Shown piece by piece: positions 61,935 to 64,000 of a stretch of DNA of 64,000 nt. The stretch's first letter is position 1; the number at the start of each line of letters is the position of its first letter. Location: NCBI RefSeq assembly GCF_964204645.1, contig NC_134025.1, positions 14,329,001-14,393,000 of the forward strand, in the 5' to 3' direction. The translations under genes and the position numbers were made by a program. The DNA is from Tubulanus polymorphus. Lineage: Eukaryota > Nemertea > Palaeonemertea > Tubulaniformes > Tubulanidae. Under the pieces are notes generated by a model, which was not told the DNA's origin, made no database searches, and worked only from the letters and a program-made list of their open reading frames with translations.

Positions 61935-62190
61935 TTTTCGGTTTACCTTTCTTGGCGATGTTGAAGTTGGCATTGAGCCAATTATGTAAAATCGCGGTAC
62001 GTTTTTTTATGTGAGCATTTGTTTCATTGGTTCTCGGGTTAAACGACGTATAATCGATGCGGTCGAAGACATGGCGAACCTCTGTCGATGACATGGTCCA
62101 CTTTGTTAAAATTCTACGAAAAACTGTTGGCGGGAAAATTCTTAGCTTTTAAATTGCAATGACCTCGATTGGGGGGCATTGTTTAGGTAG
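61935..62190 (-). repeat. Family C repeat, copy 3
   Basis: Minus-strand ATG at 62094-62092 opens MSSTEVRHVFDRIDYTSFNP, then NWLNAN and a possible donor AAAG|gtaaac at the same place as in the other two copies. It lies in the protease intron after 61656. Confidence 0.6.
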
Positions 62191-62199
62191 ATGAGATGT

Positions 62200-64000
62200 G
62201 CGCCCATCAAATATGGCCTCCAAGGTGGCTATTATGAATTATATTGTAAGCACGATAATGCCTACAATTCTTGATGGATTTACTTGAAACTCGTTTTGAT
62301 GATTGGGGCAGGTAAGATGTTCACCCCTATTGAAAATTGAGGTCATCGCGCATTCAATATGCTTGCTAGGACAGACATCTTGATTTTCATGCTAGCATGA
62401 TTAACAATTCTTAAAGGATTTACATTATACAAATGTACTTGTTGTGATGATTGGGGCAGGTAAGATGTTCCCCACTTTCGAAAAATGGAGGCCATCAGCC
62501 ATCAAATATGGCCACCAGGGTTGCCATCTTGAATTTTTTGTTTAGCACAATTCAGCCAGGAATATCTGATGGATATCCATGAAACTTGATGTGAGAGTTA
62601 AGACAAGTTTATCCGTGTACGACTTTTTATCCACTTCTTAAGAGACTTAAAAACATTTCTTGCTACTGCTTGTTAACATGGTTGGGTCATTACGATAGCT
62701 TAACCAGGAATATTTTTATTTGCACTACAGAAAATGTCAATGACAAATATAGCTGCAAAGCAGCGATAACGAGTTTTCTGAGCAGGCGTGCTATTCATAA
62801 TTTGAAAAGTGGATAATAGAAATATATCAATGCGGGATACGCATTTGATGTGTCAAGTCACACCAATACGGTGTAACATAATTTATAGTTATAGTCAAAT
62901 TGGGGGTTACTCGGGTCGTTTAGTTGTCTGTGGAGTCGAGTAGATTGGTTACCCATCTGTAACATTGGTTACAGAAACGACTCGTCAGCTTGATGAGTTG
63001 TATGTATTATGATTGTGCGCCACCTGCATTTTCCGAAATAATGTTCATATAATTATTTGAAGGGACGATTGAAATCAATTATGAACGTACATCTGAATAT
63101 GTAATAGTCCTTAGTAACTTTCTGTTGCAGAGGGCATAGAAAAGATTTTGAAATTATTTAATTAAAATGTAAATTTTATTTACGAAAAATAAACTATTAT
63201 GGTCAGTACAAAATTGAAAATTCATAGTGTATTTTTAAGAACAAGCTTACATAGCTTACAGAATACATCACGTACATTTGAATTTTATAAGTGATGGGTA
63301 AAAATCAACGTGTGACAGAAAAAAATGTAGTTAATTATTTAACAATATCGAAATATGTGCTCTCTTTTTAAACTAATGGAGTGATACGCAATTAATCACA
63401 TGGCCTGTATTGAAAGATAGAACATACAAGTTGGATATTTATAAGTCGAAACATGTGAACAGAAACTAAAACTTTGATGTCAGTGACCAGTATGGAATTA
63501 CACAACGACAATTGGCTTTAAACTCAACAAACATTATTAAAGAATGTTTCAAACAAAAAGCTTTATATAACAACATGAATAAATTTGTGTGTACAAAACA
63601 AGAAAGTACATTTTGAACTTTTGAATGCTCGAATCCCATTTATTCACAGTAACCTGTGATTTGGCGATTCTCGAAGCCATCCTTCTTGATGACGTCACTA
63701 ACAAGTGGTCACGGCCGTACGCGTGCACTCATTTCTTTGAAAATCTAGCGAGCGGGCACTGGTGCCCGCGCTCTCAATGCGGAAGTTTTTGTCATTCCGA
63801 ATTTTTCAGTCGGCAACGGACGTTTATCGTTGTAAGTGATGTAATATGTGAAAAAAATACGGGGAAACCTATCTCAATTTGTTTTTAGCGATGCAGCGGA
63901 ACTAATAAGGAACATTTTGCTATGTAACATGACCATAGTACACTATCCCTGATGGAATAATAAGCTCCACTCAACAAAAACTCATTCCCGTGCAGTTTCA
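62200..64000. other. Protease intron without a recognised gene
   Basis: 62740-62785 is a family A end module. 62880-62990 resembles 56215-56320 (TATAGTCAAATTGGGGGT). An 87-codon frame at 63625-63888 has no family support. Three degenerate units with 'GATTGGGGCAGGTAAGATGTTC' lie at 62200-62560. Confidence 0.45.

Noticed and set aside
63625-63888. 87-codon open frame as a protease exon
   Set aside because: Does not match the expected C-terminal M16 sequence and lacks flanking splice signals in the right phase.

Overview
This is an AT-rich, repeat-laden piece of an animal nuclear genome. Genes are split by many GT-AG introns, no bacterial-style operons are seen, and the sequence is full of DNA-transposon, LINE and MITE debris. 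The host gene, a C05D11.1-type M16 metalloprotease, and the repeat content point to an invertebrate, probably marine. I cannot place the phylum from sequence alone.

Host gene. One plus-strand gene crosses almost the whole window. Fourteen exons between 2421 and 61656 join in a single open frame of about 655 codons. The phase matches at every junction. They encode the middle and C-terminal part of a cytosolic-type M16 (pitrilysin/insulinase-fold) peptidase. The N-terminal exons, which should carry the HxxEH zinc site, lie to the left of the window. The last exons lie to the right.

Introns. The introns make up about 97% of the gene and are packed with mobile DNA. 4747-23449 and 23852-33988 hold many copies of a hairpin-unit repeat family (family B, ends GCCCACTTGGGA), a LINE fragment, a palindromic insert with a 12-bp target duplication, and a 4.6-kb element with ~365-bp inverted arms. 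34120-46428 holds a complete TTAA-flanked transposon (36747-41626), a TIR element, and two piggyBac-like MITEs. 49237-61429 holds a LINE reverse-transcriptase fragment, a broken pogo transposase, a GTCGCA-rich MITE and a hAT-like MITE.

Most interesting locus. The 4.88-kb element at 36747-41626 has perfect 14-bp terminal inverted repeats and TTAA target duplications. It sits in a short tandem repeat whose sequence resumes on the other side. On the minus strand it carries a THAP-domain Kolobok-type transposase in about eight exons, now broken by several lesions. On the plus strand it carries a two-exon, apparently intact gene for a cysteine-rich protein with the P2X7 C-terminal 'ballast' zinc domain. 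The two genes converge with separate poly(A) signals 50 bp apart, and share an identical 18-bp sequence upstream of each start. I read this as a transposon carrying, and perhaps spreading, a ballast-domain gene. The cargo is intact while the mover is dead.
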